DNA from: Chitinophaga pinensis
GTDB taxonomy: Bacteria > Bacteroidota > Bacteroidia > Chitinophagales > Chitinophagaceae
Reading direction: 5' to 3'
Assembly: GCF_007896845.1 (NCBI RefSeq)
Contig: NZ_VOHS01000018.1
Span: 62,001-126,000, forward strand
Length of the DNA stretch: 64,000 nucleotides
The translations under genes were made by a program, and so were the position numbers. Of the stretch, positions 1-8,364 are shown piece after piece; the stretch's first letter is position 1; every line of letters begins with the position of its first letter. The notes below the pieces were generated by a model. That model did not search any database. It was not told where the DNA came from and worked only from the letters and a program-made list of their open reading frames with translations.

Positions 1-864
1 ATCGATACGTGCGTCGGGAATGAGTCCGGTACCATGTTTAAACGCATTTTCCACAAAAGGGATCAGCAGCATGGGTTCTATTTCGTAACCATGTTCGGGC
101 AACTGCATCGAGACATTGACCTGTACTTTTGCGCCAAAACGCTGTTGTTGCAGGTCGATATAACTTTGCAGATAATCTGTTTCCTTATCCAGCGCCACGG
201 TATCTTCATCTGCCTCATACAGCATATAGCGCATGAGGGAGGATAATTTGATCAGGGACGGTTCCAGCTGATCCGACTGTTTTCTGGCCAGTGCCACCAT
301 GTTGTTCAATACATTGAACATAAAATGGGGGCTTACCTGTGAACGCAGGAGAGAGAGTTCTGTTTTCAGATTTTCGTTCTCTTTGGCGCTTGCCAGTCTG
401 TCTGCATTCATCTTATCTCTGATCATCCGCCATGCCGTACTACAGGCCAGTATGAACAGCACTGTAAAGAAGGTGAAGAGGATGGTTGGTTTTAGTTCAG
501 CCTGTTTATGTGTGATAAATGACTGTACAAAAAGGTACCGTAAGTAGATAAGTGTGGCAAAAAGGAGGAGTAATACACCGCCGAACTGCAGGTATTTCTT
601 ACGATAGATCAGTTTTGGTATCAGAATATTTGAATTCAGATAGAAAAAGAGCGTAAGCAAAATGGCATTGATGATAAAATGGATATGCCAGTAGCGCTCA
701 TCCGGATCAGGCCCTCTGTGCTGATCAGGAGACGGACGCAAAAGATAAGGCAGAGAAAAGAGCGTGATCCAGGCTACGGCATGCAGGAAAATCTGCGCCC
801 ATCTCCTGGAATACCAAGCCTGTCTGGTATCGTTAACAAGTGTAGTCATTCCGGTGTGTGACAT
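1..864 (-). CDS. LytS/YpdA-type sensor histidine kinase, C-terminus cut by window edge
   Basis: Membrane histidine kinase of the LytS family, which normally signals to a LytTR response regulator. The reverse strand is open from an ATG at 864 to the window edge (288 codons). The N-terminal part has about four hydrophobic segments (residues 20-40, 60-80, 92-112, 125-145). A short coiled linker leads to the His_kinase motif SQVSPHFMFNVLNN, whose H is the expected phospho-acceptor. The start of the ATPase domain is visible as PFVENAFKHG. The rest of the ATPase domain, and presumably the LytTR partner, lies off the left edge. A second in-frame ATG at 849 is possible. Family assignment is strong; the signal sensed is unknown. 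Confidence 0.9.
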   Translation of the reverse strand, partial: MSHTGMTTLVNDTRQAWYSRRWAQIFLHAVAWITLFSLPYLLRPSPDQHRGPDPDERYWHIHFIINAILLTLFFYLNSNILIPKLIYRKKYLQFGGVLLLLFATLIYLRYLFVQSFITHKQAELKPTILFTFFTVLFILACSTAWRMIRDKMNADRLASAKENENLKTELSLLRSQVSPHFMFNVLNNMVALARKQSDQLEPSLIKLSSLMRYMLYEADEDTVALDKETDYLQSYIDLQQQRFGAKVQVNVSMQLPEHGYEIEPMLLIPFVENAFKHGTGLIPDARID

Positions 865-1513
865 TAAACAACCTCAAAAGAACCAAAAAAATCCATCATT
901 CAGGCAAATATTGAGATGAATGCCGGTTTTTTGGCGGCAAACCTGTACTTTTCGTTATATTGCTGTTTATTAGTGAATTAGGAAGTGTATCATGCCCCGA
1001 ACCCCGGAGAAACTATTACTAATCGGCGACAAGGTAACCAGGTGTGTCAAAATAACAAATATTGATGTAAATCATCCCTGTAGGCAAACAAAAGGCATGG
1101 AATAACGGTGTGGAACATGCTAAGTCCGCAACTTGTTGAAAAAAATGCCCATTCCACATTCAAACTAGTAATACCTGTTATAAATTATGGGAAAGTATAT
1201 TTAGAATTTTTTTTATTTAATTTGACCGATAATGCAATATCGTACATGTGGTCCGGGATAGTTTCCGACACGGGTAAAGATGATGTTTTTACTGTTTCAA
1301 GGGATATGGCATAAGGATTGGGCATTAAACAGTACGAAAACATCTATTCCAATATCAGTAACAGCATACACCGCGGTTATGAATGCTATGGCGTAAGCCT
1401 TTAAATTAAAAACCAGGTCCGTACGTTTGAGCGATTTTGTAGTCAGGCGAGCACAAAGAAGGGAGAGGAGCTCTACGTTTATTAATTAATAACCGCGATA
1501 CACCTTACAGCAG
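865..1513. other. 649-nt intergenic region with no confident gene
   Basis: This gap separates the divergent LytS kinase and the lone receiver gene, and is AT-rich compared with its neighbours. A 68-codon open frame runs from about 1108 to 1314, and after one stop the same frame continues for 29 codons to about 1404. Some of its text recalls an ATPase domain (NLTDNAISY, VSDTGK, then GLGI after the stop), so it may be a decayed kinase fragment, but the match is weak. No terminator or RNA gene was recognised. Confidence 0.4.
1108..1404 (+). pseudogene. Possible histidine-kinase ATPase remnant (weak)
   Basis: The reading frame carries NLTDNAISY, which resembles an N-box, then VSDTGK, which resembles a G1 box. 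After an in-frame TAA at about 1312-1314 comes GLGI, which resembles a G2 box, and then a run to a final stop. Spacing between the boxes is shorter than in a working kinase. It sits directly upstream of a lone receiver gene, where a partner kinase would be natural. This could equally be chance coding in AT-rich spacer DNA. Confidence 0.2.
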
Positions 1514-1921
1514 ATGAGTAAAGTAAAGAACGTTTGCATTGTCGATGATGATGAATTATTCCAGTTTGTAATGCGGCAGCACTTTGAGCGGCTGGATCTT
1601 GTAGAACACGTCCATAAGTTTACAGATGGCGAACAGGCGCTTCGTTATATCAAGTCTCACCTTGATCATCCGGAAGAATTGCCGGATCTGATCTTATTGG
1701 ACGTTAATATGCCGTATATGGACGGCTGGCAGTTTATGACTGAATTTGTACGCCTGCAATTACCTGCCGGAAAACATATCCGGGTATATATCCTTACCAG
1801 TTCAACACATGAAAGTGATTTACAGAAAGCCCGCGAGTTCCCAACCTTATCCGGTTATCTCGTGAAACCTATCGGAAAAAATATGATCCGCGAAATCCTC
1901 GTAGGAGCAGAACAGCACTAA
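1514..1921 (+). CDS. Single-domain response regulator (CheY-like receiver)
   Basis: Stand-alone receiver of 135 residues with no output domain. It has the acidic pocket D11-D12-D13, phospho-acceptor D63 in LILLDVNMP, the T/S switch region near 96 (ILTSS) and the conserved lysine in LVKPI near 118. The loop after the acceptor (MPYMDGWQF) and the length are typical of the Bacteroidota receivers that pair with PAS-rich kinases. No intact kinase is adjacent, so its partner is unknown; it may receive phosphate from a hybrid kinase elsewhere. It ends 93 nt before the metallo-hydrolase gene and could share a transcript with it. Confidence 0.9.
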   Translation: MSKVKNVCIVDDDELFQFVMRQHFERLDLVEHVHKFTDGEQALRYIKSHLDHPEELPDLILLDVNMPYMDGWQFMTEFVRLQLPAGKHIRVYILTSSTHESDLQKAREFPTLSGYLVKPIGKNMIREILVGAEQH

Positions 1922-2014
1922 GTCTTTTCCTGTATCAATATCAGTATAAGGTCTGATGACCGTCATCTGCCTGCTGCTGCATAAGGTGGACCTTTGTTGT
2001 ACAAGCACTGATTT

Positions 2015-3427
2015 ATGAAAATAGAACAGCTTTACACAGGTTGCCTCGCACATGGCGCCTATTACATTGAAAGTAATGGCGCGGCGGCAATTATTGACCC
2101 TTTACGCGATGTCGCTGCTTACATCAGCAGGGCACAGCAGGATAATGCCGTGATTAAATACGTATTGGAAACACACTTTCACGCCGATTTTGTGTCAGGA
2201 CATCTTGATCTGGCCGCGGCTACAGGCGCAAATATTGTTTATGGTCCGGGAGCAGCACCTGCCTTTCCCGCTTACATTGCTACAGATGGAGAAATACTCA
2301 CACTCGGAAATATAAAGATCAAAGTATTACATACGCCGGGGCATACCATGGAAAGCAGCTGCTTCCTGCTGATCGATGAATCCGGGAAGGAGACGGCACT
2401 TTTCTCCGGAGATACTTTATTCATCGGAGATGTAGGAAGGCCTGACCTCGCACAACAGGCATCCGGTAAGACCCGCGAAGAACTCGCCGGCATTCTGTTT
2501 GATTCGCTGCGCAATAAGGTGATGCCTTTGCCGCCTGAGATTACGGTCTATCCCGCGCATGGCGCAGGTAGTGCCTGTGGCAAAATGATCAGCGGTCAGC
2601 GGACAGATACCCTCGGCGGACAATTACGTACCAACTATGCCCTGCAGACTGACATGAGCAGGGAGGAGTTTATAAAGGCCGTTACCGACGGACTCACACC
2701 ACCACCAGCTTATTTCCCTTTAAATGTACAGATGAATAAACAGGGCTATGAAAATGTAGACGATGTGATCACACGTGGCACCCAGCCATTGTTACCCGAT
2801 GCATTTGAAGCCGTCGCAAATGAAACAGGAGCGGTGATACTGGATACCCGCGGACCAGAAGTATTTGTAGATGGTTTTATACCCGGCGCCGTTAATATTG
2901 GTCTGGATGGCAATTTTGCGCCGTGGGCGGGTACACTGATCCCCGGCGGACAACAACCCATTTTATTCATTGCAGATCCGGGAAGGGAACAGGAAGTGGT
3001 AACCCGTCTGGCCCGTATCGGTTTTGATCATACGCTGGGTTATCTGAAAGGAGGTTTTGAAGCGTGGCGGGCAGCCGGACGTACAATAGATGATATTGTG
3101 ACAATTACACCGGCCGCACTGGCGGAACGTCAGTCATGGATTCCCTTGCAGTTGCTGGATGTACGCAGGAGGAATGAGTTTAGTAGCGAACATATAGCCG
3201 GCGCTGTCAATATACCGCTGGACTATATCAACGATTATATCGGAAAACTGGATAAACACCAGTTGTATTATGTGCATTGTGCCGGCGGATACCGTTCTGT
3301 GATCTTTATCTCCATTATGCGTATGCGGGGCTATCATAATTTTGTCGATGTACAGGGAGGGATGAAAGCACTGAAAGACAGCGGACTTTTTCAGCTGAGT
3401 GATTACTTTACACCTTCTGCTACATAA
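2015..3427 (+). CDS. Metallo-beta-lactamase-fold persulfide dioxygenase-like protein with two rhodanese domains
   Basis: A fusion of 470 residues. Residues 1-215 are a metallo-beta-lactamase fold of the ETHE1/Blh type, with metal ligands in THFHADFVSGH (H54, H56, D58, H63), H110 in TPGH, D133 in FSGDTLF and H182 in YPAHG. Families with this layout oxidise glutathione persulfide to sulfite. Residues about 265-355 are a rhodanese domain with no active-site cysteine (the loop reads FIADPGRE). Residues about 372-460 are a second rhodanese with a cysteine at C422 in VHCAGGYRS. The architecture predicts sulfur or sulfide handling in the cytoplasm; the first rhodanese is probably structural. No signal peptide is seen. 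Confidence 0.88.
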   Translation: MKIEQLYTGCLAHGAYYIESNGAAAIIDPLRDVAAYISRAQQDNAVIKYVLETHFHADFVSGHLDLAAATGANIVYGPGAAPAFPAYIATDGEILTLGNIKIKVLHTPGHTMESSCFLLIDESGKETALFSGDTLFIGDVGRPDLAQQASGKTREELAGILFDSLRNKVMPLPPEITVYPAHGAGSACGKMISGQRTDTLGGQLRTNYALQTDMSREEFIKAVTDGLTPPPAYFPLNVQMNKQGYENVDDVITRGTQPLLPDAFEAVANETGAVILDTRGPEVFVDGFIPGAVNIGLDGNFAPWAGTLIPGGQQPILFIADPGREQEVVTRLARIGFDHTLGYLKGGFEAWRAAGRTIDDIVTITPAALAERQSWIPLQLLDVRRRNEFSSEHIAGAVNIPLDYINDYIGKLDKHQLYYVHCAGGYRSVIFISIMRMRGYHNFVDVQGGMKALKDSGLFQLSDYFTPSAT

Positions 3428-3480
3428 TCGGATGGGCTGGCATGTGTATTGTTTAATCATCAGTATTAAATCTGCAACAC

Positions 3481-3690
3481 ATGAAAACATTTGGTCTCAT
3501 TCTTATTGTAGCCGGTATTGCGATGATTGTAATCCGCGGCTTCTCCGTAAAAACACAAAAGAAAGTAGTGGACCTGGGTCCCGTAGAAGTGAATAAAACC
3601 GAAAACCGCTGGGTTGGATGGCCTACCTATGCGGGCGGTATTGTAGCCGTAGTAGGGCTGGTACTGGTATTGAGCGACAGGAAAAAATAA
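3481..3690 (+). CDS. Small two-helix membrane protein, function unknown
   Basis: A protein of 69 residues with hydrophobic helices at about 3-18 and 48-64 and a polar loop between them (KTQKKVVDLGPVEVNK). It starts with MKTFGLILIVAG and ends in a basic tail DRKK. The start lies 53 nt after the rhodanese fusion and the stop 19 nt before the epimerase-like gene, so the three may form one transcript. I do not recognise the family. The helix-loop-helix pattern and clean start support a real gene. Confidence 0.7.
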   Translation: MKTFGLILIVAGIAMIVIRGFSVKTQKKVVDLGPVEVNKTENRWVGWPTYAGGIVAVVGLVLVLSDRKK

Positions 3691-3709
3691 GGTTCAAATA
3701 AGCAGGCGA

Positions 3710-4603
3710 ATGGTTACTTTTGAAAAAAAGTTTCGTATGCCTGAATTAATGAACGATAAGCTACAGGTAGTTGTTGCAGAGAAAGGAGCCGAATTACAGA
3801 GCATCGTCCGTAAGGACCTTCAGCAGGAATACCTGTGGCATGCCGGACCGGAATGGGCCAAGAAAAGCCCCGTATTATTCCCGATAGTGGGAACGTTGAA
3901 GAACAATACTTACACATATAAAGGGAAAAGCTACACGCTTGGCCGTCACGGTTTTGCCCGTGATAAGGTGTTTACCCTGACAGAACAGACGGCGGATAAG
4001 CTGGTGTTCACCCTGACGGAGTCGGAAGATTCCCTGCAGGTATATCCTTTTCACTTCCGTTTTCAGGTGGTGTATGCCATACATGATACTTCCCTGCAGG
4101 TATCTTATATAGTAGAAAACACCGGTAAGGATACCATGTATTTTTCCGTAGGTGCGCATCCTGCATTTAAGGTGCCGCTGACAGAAGGGACCAGTTATGA
4201 GGATTATTACCTGCATTTTAATGAAGAGGAAAATGATGGCGTATGGCCATTGTCTGCCGACGGTCTAATAGAACTGACGCCGGAGCCATTTCTGGTAAAG
4301 ACGCACAAACTGGCATTAAAACATCATCTGTTCTATAAAGACGCATTGGTGTTTAAAACTCTGGCATCTACTATTATGGAACTGAAGAGTGATAAGTCAC
4401 CACGCGGGTTGAAAATGCAATACGAAGGATTCCCTTATATGGGTATCTGGGCGGCTAAAGACGCCAATTTTGTATGTATTGAACCATGGAATGGTATTGC
4501 TGATAGTGTAAATGCTACAGGTGATATTACCGGCAAGGAAGGTATCCATATACTGGATGCCGGCAAACGTTTCGAAAGAAGCTGGACGGTAACACTGTTT
4601 TAA
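3710..4603 (+). CDS. Aldose 1-epimerase family protein (LacX-like)
   Basis: Galactose mutarotase-fold protein of up to 297 residues. Family members interconvert sugar anomers or act on hexose 6-phosphates. Visible family signatures are AELQSI near the start, GRHGFARDKVF, SVGAHPAFKVPL with the conserved histidine, and IEPWNGIAD near the C-terminus. No signal peptide is seen, so the protein should be cytoplasmic. Three in-frame ATGs occur, at 3710, 3737 and 3749; the family usually begins close to MNDKLQVVV, so the third is plausible and the reported start is the longest version. It is followed by a strong intrinsic terminator. Substrate is not predictable from sequence. Confidence 0.85.
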   Translation: MVTFEKKFRMPELMNDKLQVVVAEKGAELQSIVRKDLQQEYLWHAGPEWAKKSPVLFPIVGTLKNNTYTYKGKSYTLGRHGFARDKVFTLTEQTADKLVFTLTESEDSLQVYPFHFRFQVVYAIHDTSLQVSYIVENTGKDTMYFSVGAHPAFKVPLTEGTSYEDYYLHFNEEENDGVWPLSADGLIELTPEPFLVKTHKLALKHHLFYKDALVFKTLASTIMELKSDKSPRGLKMQYEGFPYMGIWAAKDANFVCIEPWNGIADSVNATGDITGKEGIHILDAGKRFERSWTVTLF

Positions 4604-4624
4604 GCAGTGGTCAATATATTGATG

Positions 4625-4658
4625 ACGGGGTACTGGTATTAACTGGTATCCCGTTTTT
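4625..4658 (+). terminator. Intrinsic terminator after the epimerase-like gene
   Basis: A 9-bp stem, 4625-4633 pairing with 4646-4654 (ACGGGGTAC with GTATCCCGT, one G-U pair), with a 12-nt loop and a T run at 4654-4658. It lies between two convergent genes. The opposite side is less T-rich, so it mainly serves the plus-strand gene. Confidence 0.75.
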
Positions 4659-5290
4659 CATTCTTCTTCTGATTGTTCTTTTTTACGCTGATAATAGCGT
4701 TTTGACTTATCCGCAGTACCACAGCTGCCGGGACTGCACCAGCGTTTTTTATTGTTTTTGGTCTGGTCCAGAAAGATCCATCCACAGGTCTCACATTCTT
4801 TAATACGTGTATGCTCTTCCGTAGTGAGTACGTCATAAGCTGATTTCATCACCGTCCACAGCGGTGCAAGAAGATCGGTATATTCCTGTTTCAGGATAGC
4901 ACGTATACCCGTATCGGAAGGATCAAACTGCAGTTTTGAAAGTGCGGTGGCAAGCGCTTTATTAAATTTATCCAGTACACCGGTGCTGAGTGTACTGCCA
5001 TTATTTTCCGCGATACCGGAAAAGAACTGGTATAGTGTTTCTCTTGTTTTCTTTAGTTTCTGCAGGGCGAGTACCGTGGCTGTTGCATCTTTGGCCGCTT
5101 CCTGCAGGAGTGCATTACGTTGTGCCTCATCGAGGATGTCTACCTTTTTGCACCATTCTACTACTTCCTGATAGCTACCCAGATATTCATGCAGATTGAT
5201 CCCCCTCCATGCATTTACCGTATTGATAAAATGGAAACAGAGGGCGCCGCCATCAAGGGATAATGTTGCTATTGATCTTTCCTTACTCAT
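4658..5290 (-). CDS. CGNR zinc-finger/ABATE-domain regulator
   Basis: A protein of 210 residues with the ABATE-type helical N-terminal region (GALCFHFINTVNAWRG near 15-30) and a C-terminal zinc ribbon with C166, C169, C185 and C190 (CETCGWIFLD, then RWCSPGSCG). Most family members have CGNR after the last cysteine; here it reads CGTA, followed by a basic KSKRYYQRKK tail that could bind nucleic acid. Such proteins are thought to be transcription regulators. It is divergent from the EamA transporter gene, and the 115-nt gap holds three copies of an operator-like repeat, one inside its own predicted promoter. This suggests autoregulation and control of the exporter. Confidence 0.82.
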   Translation of the reverse strand: MSKERSIATLSLDGGALCFHFINTVNAWRGINLHEYLGSYQEVVEWCKKVDILDEAQRNALLQEAAKDATATVLALQKLKKTRETLYQFFSGIAENNGSTLSTGVLDKFNKALATALSKLQFDPSDTGIRAILKQEYTDLLAPLWTVMKSAYDVLTTEEHTRIKECETCGWIFLDQTKNNKKRWCSPGSCGTADKSKRYYQRKKEQSEEE

Positions 5291-5298
5291 TGCGTACT

Positions 5299-5306
5299 CA
5301 AAAATA
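5299..5306 (-). promoter_or_regulatory. Predicted -7 element of the CGNR gene
   Basis: Read on the minus strand the bases are TATTTTTG, matching the Bacteroidota TAnnTTTG consensus, 8 nt before the ATG region. A TTTG 22 nt upstream could be the -33 element. The short leader fits a compact, regulated promoter. Confidence 0.45.
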
Positions 5307-5318
5307 CGGCATTTGATA

Positions 5319-5377
5319 TTATTACCATCAAAAAATAGTTTGCTGGTAATAAAAAAATATTACTTTTATACCAGTAA
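5319..5377. promoter_or_regulatory. Three operator-like repeats between the CGNR regulator and the EamA gene
   Basis: TTATTACCATCAA at 5319-5331 and the reverse complement of TTATTACCAGCAA at 5340-5352 form a 13-bp inverted repeat with 12 of 13 matching. A third copy, TTATACCAGTAA, lies at 5366-5377. The middle copy overlaps a predicted -33 TTTG (5339-5342), and the third overlaps a predicted -7 TACTTTTA (5361-5368) for the exporter. The first lies in the spacer of the regulator's own promoter. This arrangement is typical of repressor binding sites. Confidence 0.6.
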
Positions 5378-5405
5378 ATACGATTTAACAGGTAAAAACG
5401 GAGAC

Positions 5406-6350
5406 ATGAATGCTGAACGGAATGCGCCGCAGTGGTTGATCATACTGGCTTTTATGGCGGTGTACATCGTCTGGGGCACAACGTATCTGGCTGTGATCTA
5501 TGGATTGCGGGGATTTCCTCCGTTTATGCTGTCCGGACTGCGTTATCTGCTGGCGGCTATACTGTTGCTGGGATGGTGCGGTGTCAGAAGGGTTGCATGG
5601 CCGGGATGGTCAGTGGTGAGGGTATGTGTGGTGAGCGGTATCCTGATGCTCGTAGGTGGTAGCGGTATTGTGGCATGGTCGGAGCAGTATGTTACTTCAG
5701 GACAGGCGGCGATTATGATTGCAACAGAGCCATTTGTGTTTTTGCTGGCAGACAGAAAGCGCTGGCGCGAATATTTTGGTAATGCATTTATTATTACGGG
5801 GTTGCTGGTAGGGTTTGCAGGCATCATCCTGTTTTTCGGGGGAGGAAATAGTGCTGCACAGCAGGCAGGTGATAATACGATGCAATGGGTTGGATATGGT
5901 GCGATACTGGTGGGAACGGTATTCTGGGTGGCAGGTGCATTACATGCAGAAGGTAAACTGGATAAGCGGACACCCAATATACTCAGTAGTGCTATTCAGT
6001 TACTGGCGGCTTCTGTGGCCAGTGGTTTACTGAGTGGTGCGACGGGAGAGTGGTCCCGCTTTCACATAGCACAGGTGCCGGCCGCCGCATGGGCCGGATT
6101 ATTATATCTCGTTTTCTTTGGCTCCCTGATAGCCTATATGGCATTTACCTGGCTCATAACAGTGCGTCCGCCGGCATTGGTCAGCACCCACACCTACGTT
6201 AATCCCGTAGTAGCGGTGCTGATGGGCTGGGCTTTTGTAAATGAGCAACTTAGCTGGATGCAGTTACTTGGTATGTTTGTGATACTGGTAGGCGTATTGT
6301 TAACTAATTTCCCCAACTATAAACTATCTTTTAACAGACAACGTGCCTGA
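5406..6350 (+). CDS. EamA/DMT-family transporter
   Basis: Ten-helix drug/metabolite transporter of 314 residues made of two EamA repeats. The first repeat starts with FMAVYIVWGTTYLAV and includes MLSGLRYLLAAILLLG. The second has GTVFWVAGALHAE, then LVFFGSLIAYMAF and PALVSTHTYVNPVVAVLMGW, all typical of the family. The open frame extends further upstream, but the ATG at 5406 gives the normal N-terminus and follows GGAGA. The family exports metabolites, amino acids or toxic compounds from the cytoplasm. The divergent CGNR regulator and shared operators suggest an inducible exporter; the substrate is unknown. Confidence 0.9.
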   Translation: MNAERNAPQWLIILAFMAVYIVWGTTYLAVIYGLRGFPPFMLSGLRYLLAAILLLGWCGVRRVAWPGWSVVRVCVVSGILMLVGGSGIVAWSEQYVTSGQAAIMIATEPFVFLLADRKRWREYFGNAFIITGLLVGFAGIILFFGGGNSAAQQAGDNTMQWVGYGAILVGTVFWVAGALHAEGKLDKRTPNILSSAIQLLAASVASGLLSGATGEWSRFHIAQVPAAAWAGLLYLVFFGSLIAYMAFTWLITVRPPALVSTHTYVNPVVAVLMGWAFVNEQLSWMQLLGMFVILVGVLLTNFPNYKLSFNRQRA

Positions 6351-6362
6351 GCATTTTTTAAA

Positions 6363-6370
6363 TACCTTTG
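6363..6370 (+). promoter_or_regulatory. Predicted -7 element for comA
   Basis: TACCTTTG fits the TAnnTTTG element. It is 48 nt upstream of the ATG chosen for the phosphosulfolactate synthase gene and would exclude the longer possible starts, which lie inside the promoter. Confidence 0.4.
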
Positions 6371-6418
6371 TCCGTGAGTTTATTAAATAAGGAAGTAAAC
6401 GCAGCAAAACTTAGGAAA

Positions 6419-7192
6419 ATGAATTTTAACCTGGACAAAATTCCTGAACGTACGAAACAACCTCGTTCATATGGTATTACAATGGTGACTGACAAGGGGC
6501 TGAGCCTGCAGGATACAAAAGACTTCCTGTCCGTATCTTCAGCACACGTGGATATGGTGAAACTGGCCTTTGGTACGGCTTATGTCACGCCTAACCTGGA
6601 TGAAAAGATCAAAGTATATCAATCATATAATATCCCTGTTTATTTTGGTGGTTTGTTGCTCGAAGCTTTCATCATCCGTAATCAGTTTGATGATTACATC
6701 GATGTAGTGAAAAAGTATGGCATCAATTATTTTGAAGTGTCTGACGGCTCTCTTTCTATCCCACATGCAGAGAAATGCGGGTATATCGAGAAACTGGCAA
6801 AACTGGGCACCGTACTGAGTGAAATCGGTTCAAAAGATAAAGACCGTGAGCATATCACACCTCCTTACAAATGGATAGAACTGATCAAAACGGAGCTTTC
6901 AGCAGGCTCTGAATACATCATCGCAGAAGCAAGGGAGACAGGTACAGTAGGCCTGTATCGTGACTCCGGTGAGGTAAGAGAAGGACTGGTACAGGAGATC
7001 CTGACACAGGTTGCCGGAGAGAAGATCATCTGGGAAGCACCCAGAAAGGACCAGCAGCTGTATTTCCTCGATCTGATGGGTTGTAATGCGAATCTGGGTA
7101 ATATTGCTTATAACGAAGTGATTTCCCTCGAAGCGATGCGCGTAGGTTTACGCGGGGATAGTTTCCACTTCTATCTGGACGGAACGAAATAA
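6419..7192 (+). CDS. comA: Phosphosulfolactate synthase (ComA family)
   Basis: A TIM-barrel enzyme of 257 residues. ComA joins sulfite and phosphoenolpyruvate to make 2-phospho-3-sulfolactate, the first step of coenzyme M synthesis in methanogens; in bacteria the family is thought to make sulfolactate-type compounds. The N-terminus MNFNLDKIPERTKQPRSYG and TMVTDKGLSLQDTKDF are diagnostic, followed by KLAFGTAYV, FEVSDGS and the strand with EARETGTVG. The frame is open from 6368, but the ATG at 6419 gives the family N-terminus, follows TAGGA and lies downstream of a predicted promoter. None of the later coenzyme M genes is nearby, so the end product is not clear. Confidence 0.88.
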   Translation: MNFNLDKIPERTKQPRSYGITMVTDKGLSLQDTKDFLSVSSAHVDMVKLAFGTAYVTPNLDEKIKVYQSYNIPVYFGGLLLEAFIIRNQFDDYIDVVKKYGINYFEVSDGSLSIPHAEKCGYIEKLAKLGTVLSEIGSKDKDREHITPPYKWIELIKTELSAGSEYIIAEARETGTVGLYRDSGEVREGLVQEILTQVAGEKIIWEAPRKDQQLYFLDLMGCNANLGNIAYNEVISLEAMRVGLRGDSFHFYLDGTK

Positions 7193-7215
7193 AATAATGG
7201 CAGATATGCAGGAAG

Positions 7216-7241
7216 GCCGGTCTTAATGACCGGCTTTTTTT
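7216..7241 (+). terminator. Intrinsic terminator after comA
   Basis: Perfect 7-bp stem GCCGGTC/GACCGGC (7216-7222 and 7228-7234), 5-nt loop TTAAT, then seven T at 7235-7241. It sits 23 nt after the stop codon. Confidence 0.9.
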
Positions 7242-7467
7242 ATTGTAAAAAGAACATTTATCCCGGACGCTATGATAAGATTATCAGTAAGTTCTGCCTC
7301 CTGACCGGAAGATTGTCCGTCTGAAGTACTAAAAATAGCATAGATATTTAAAAATAAATATATATATATGCATCTCATTGATAACAAAAGACCCGATAAT
7401 TCTCCCAACTTTTAAACCCATACATAACCACACAAATTTTTAATCAGAACAATATACCAGAAAACCT

Positions 7468-8298
7468 ATGAAGAGAATTCTTTTGAGTGCTGCTGTACTC
7501 GGACTGTTCTTTACTGCCTGTAAAGATGATGAGACCAATACCCCACAACCTGATGTTCCTGTAAAACTGCTGGCGAAAGAGACCTCTAAATACGACAGTA
7601 CAGTACTTACTTATGATGCAGGTAAAAAACTGTCATTGTATAAGTATTATGGTTTTGACAGCGATGATGACATCATGGTTGCAAAACCGTCATATGAAAA
7701 TAACCAGCTTATTGCATTCCTTACTGGTCCTAATGAACAGACAGCTACGCACAAAGCGGTAGCTTTTGGTTATAATACTGCGGGTAAAGTGTTTACTGTA
7801 AACTTTTACGATGTAGAAGACGGAAGTCTGAACCAGTACGATAGTATTGCTTATAATGCCGATGGTCGCGTATCTGCTGTATATATTGCAGAAAAAGTGG
7901 CTGTAGTTAACCATCTTGGTTTCTTTGAAAAGAACGTGTTTGAATGGGATGCAAAAGGCAATGTTGTGAAAACACACAGAATTGCTTTCGCTGACGGTAA
8001 AGAAGCAACAGATACAACTACTACCATACTGACTTATGACGATAAAGTAAACTACACTGCAAAGCAGCTGGAGCTTTATCTGATCGATGTGGAAGAAGTT
8101 GCAGCTTCACTTTCTGCCAATAATATTCTGACAGCAACAACCCAGTTCGAGCTATCTAAACAGACTATTACCAACGTGTATACGTATGATGCGGAGAACT
8201 ATCCTATTACCAAAATATCTACCAGAAAAGAGGTACAGGGTGGTATAGAGATCGGTTCCAGTGTTGATAATCGTACCATGATTTACATCAAAAAATAA
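7468..8298 (+). CDS. Secreted lipoprotein with repeated YDA/YNADG-type units
   Basis: A protein of 276 residues with a lipoprotein signal peptide: MKRILLSAAVLGLFFTAC, lipid cysteine at 18. The remainder is beta-rich with repeated short units of the form Y-[ND]-[AT]-x-G-[KR]-V (YNTAGKV, YNADGRV, WDAKGNV, YDAEN), which recalls the DUF4595 (porin-like fold) lipoproteins of Bacteroidota and distantly the YD repeats of RHS proteins. It is probably anchored in the outer membrane or on the surface. It stands alone, with a terminator on each side. Function unknown; the lipobox and unit pattern are directly visible. Confidence 0.8.
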   Translation: MKRILLSAAVLGLFFTACKDDETNTPQPDVPVKLLAKETSKYDSTVLTYDAGKKLSLYKYYGFDSDDDIMVAKPSYENNQLIAFLTGPNEQTATHKAVAFGYNTAGKVFTVNFYDVEDGSLNQYDSIAYNADGRVSAVYIAEKVAVVNHLGFFEKNVFEWDAKGNVVKTHRIAFADGKEATDTTTTILTYDDKVNYTAKQLELYLIDVEEVAASLSANNILTATTQFELSKQTITNVYTYDAENYPITKISTRKEVQGGIEIGSSVDNRTMIYIKK

Positions 8299-8311
8299 GG
8301 ATATACATCTT

Positions 8312-8347
8312 AAAAAAAGGCAGCATGATTATCATGCTGCCTTTTTT
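8312..8347. terminator. Bidirectional intrinsic terminator
   Basis: Ten-bp perfect stem GGCAGCATGA/TCATGCTGCC (8319-8328 and 8332-8341) with a 3-nt loop, an A run before it and a T run after it. It can serve the lipoprotein gene on the plus strand and the aldo/keto reductase on the minus strand. Confidence 0.9.
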
Positions 8348-8364
8348 ATTATCAGATCTGCTGC

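Noticed and set aside
1..864. Short plus-strand open frames opposite the LytS kinase
   Set aside because: The minus strand is continuously open and carries clear His_kinase and ATPase motifs.
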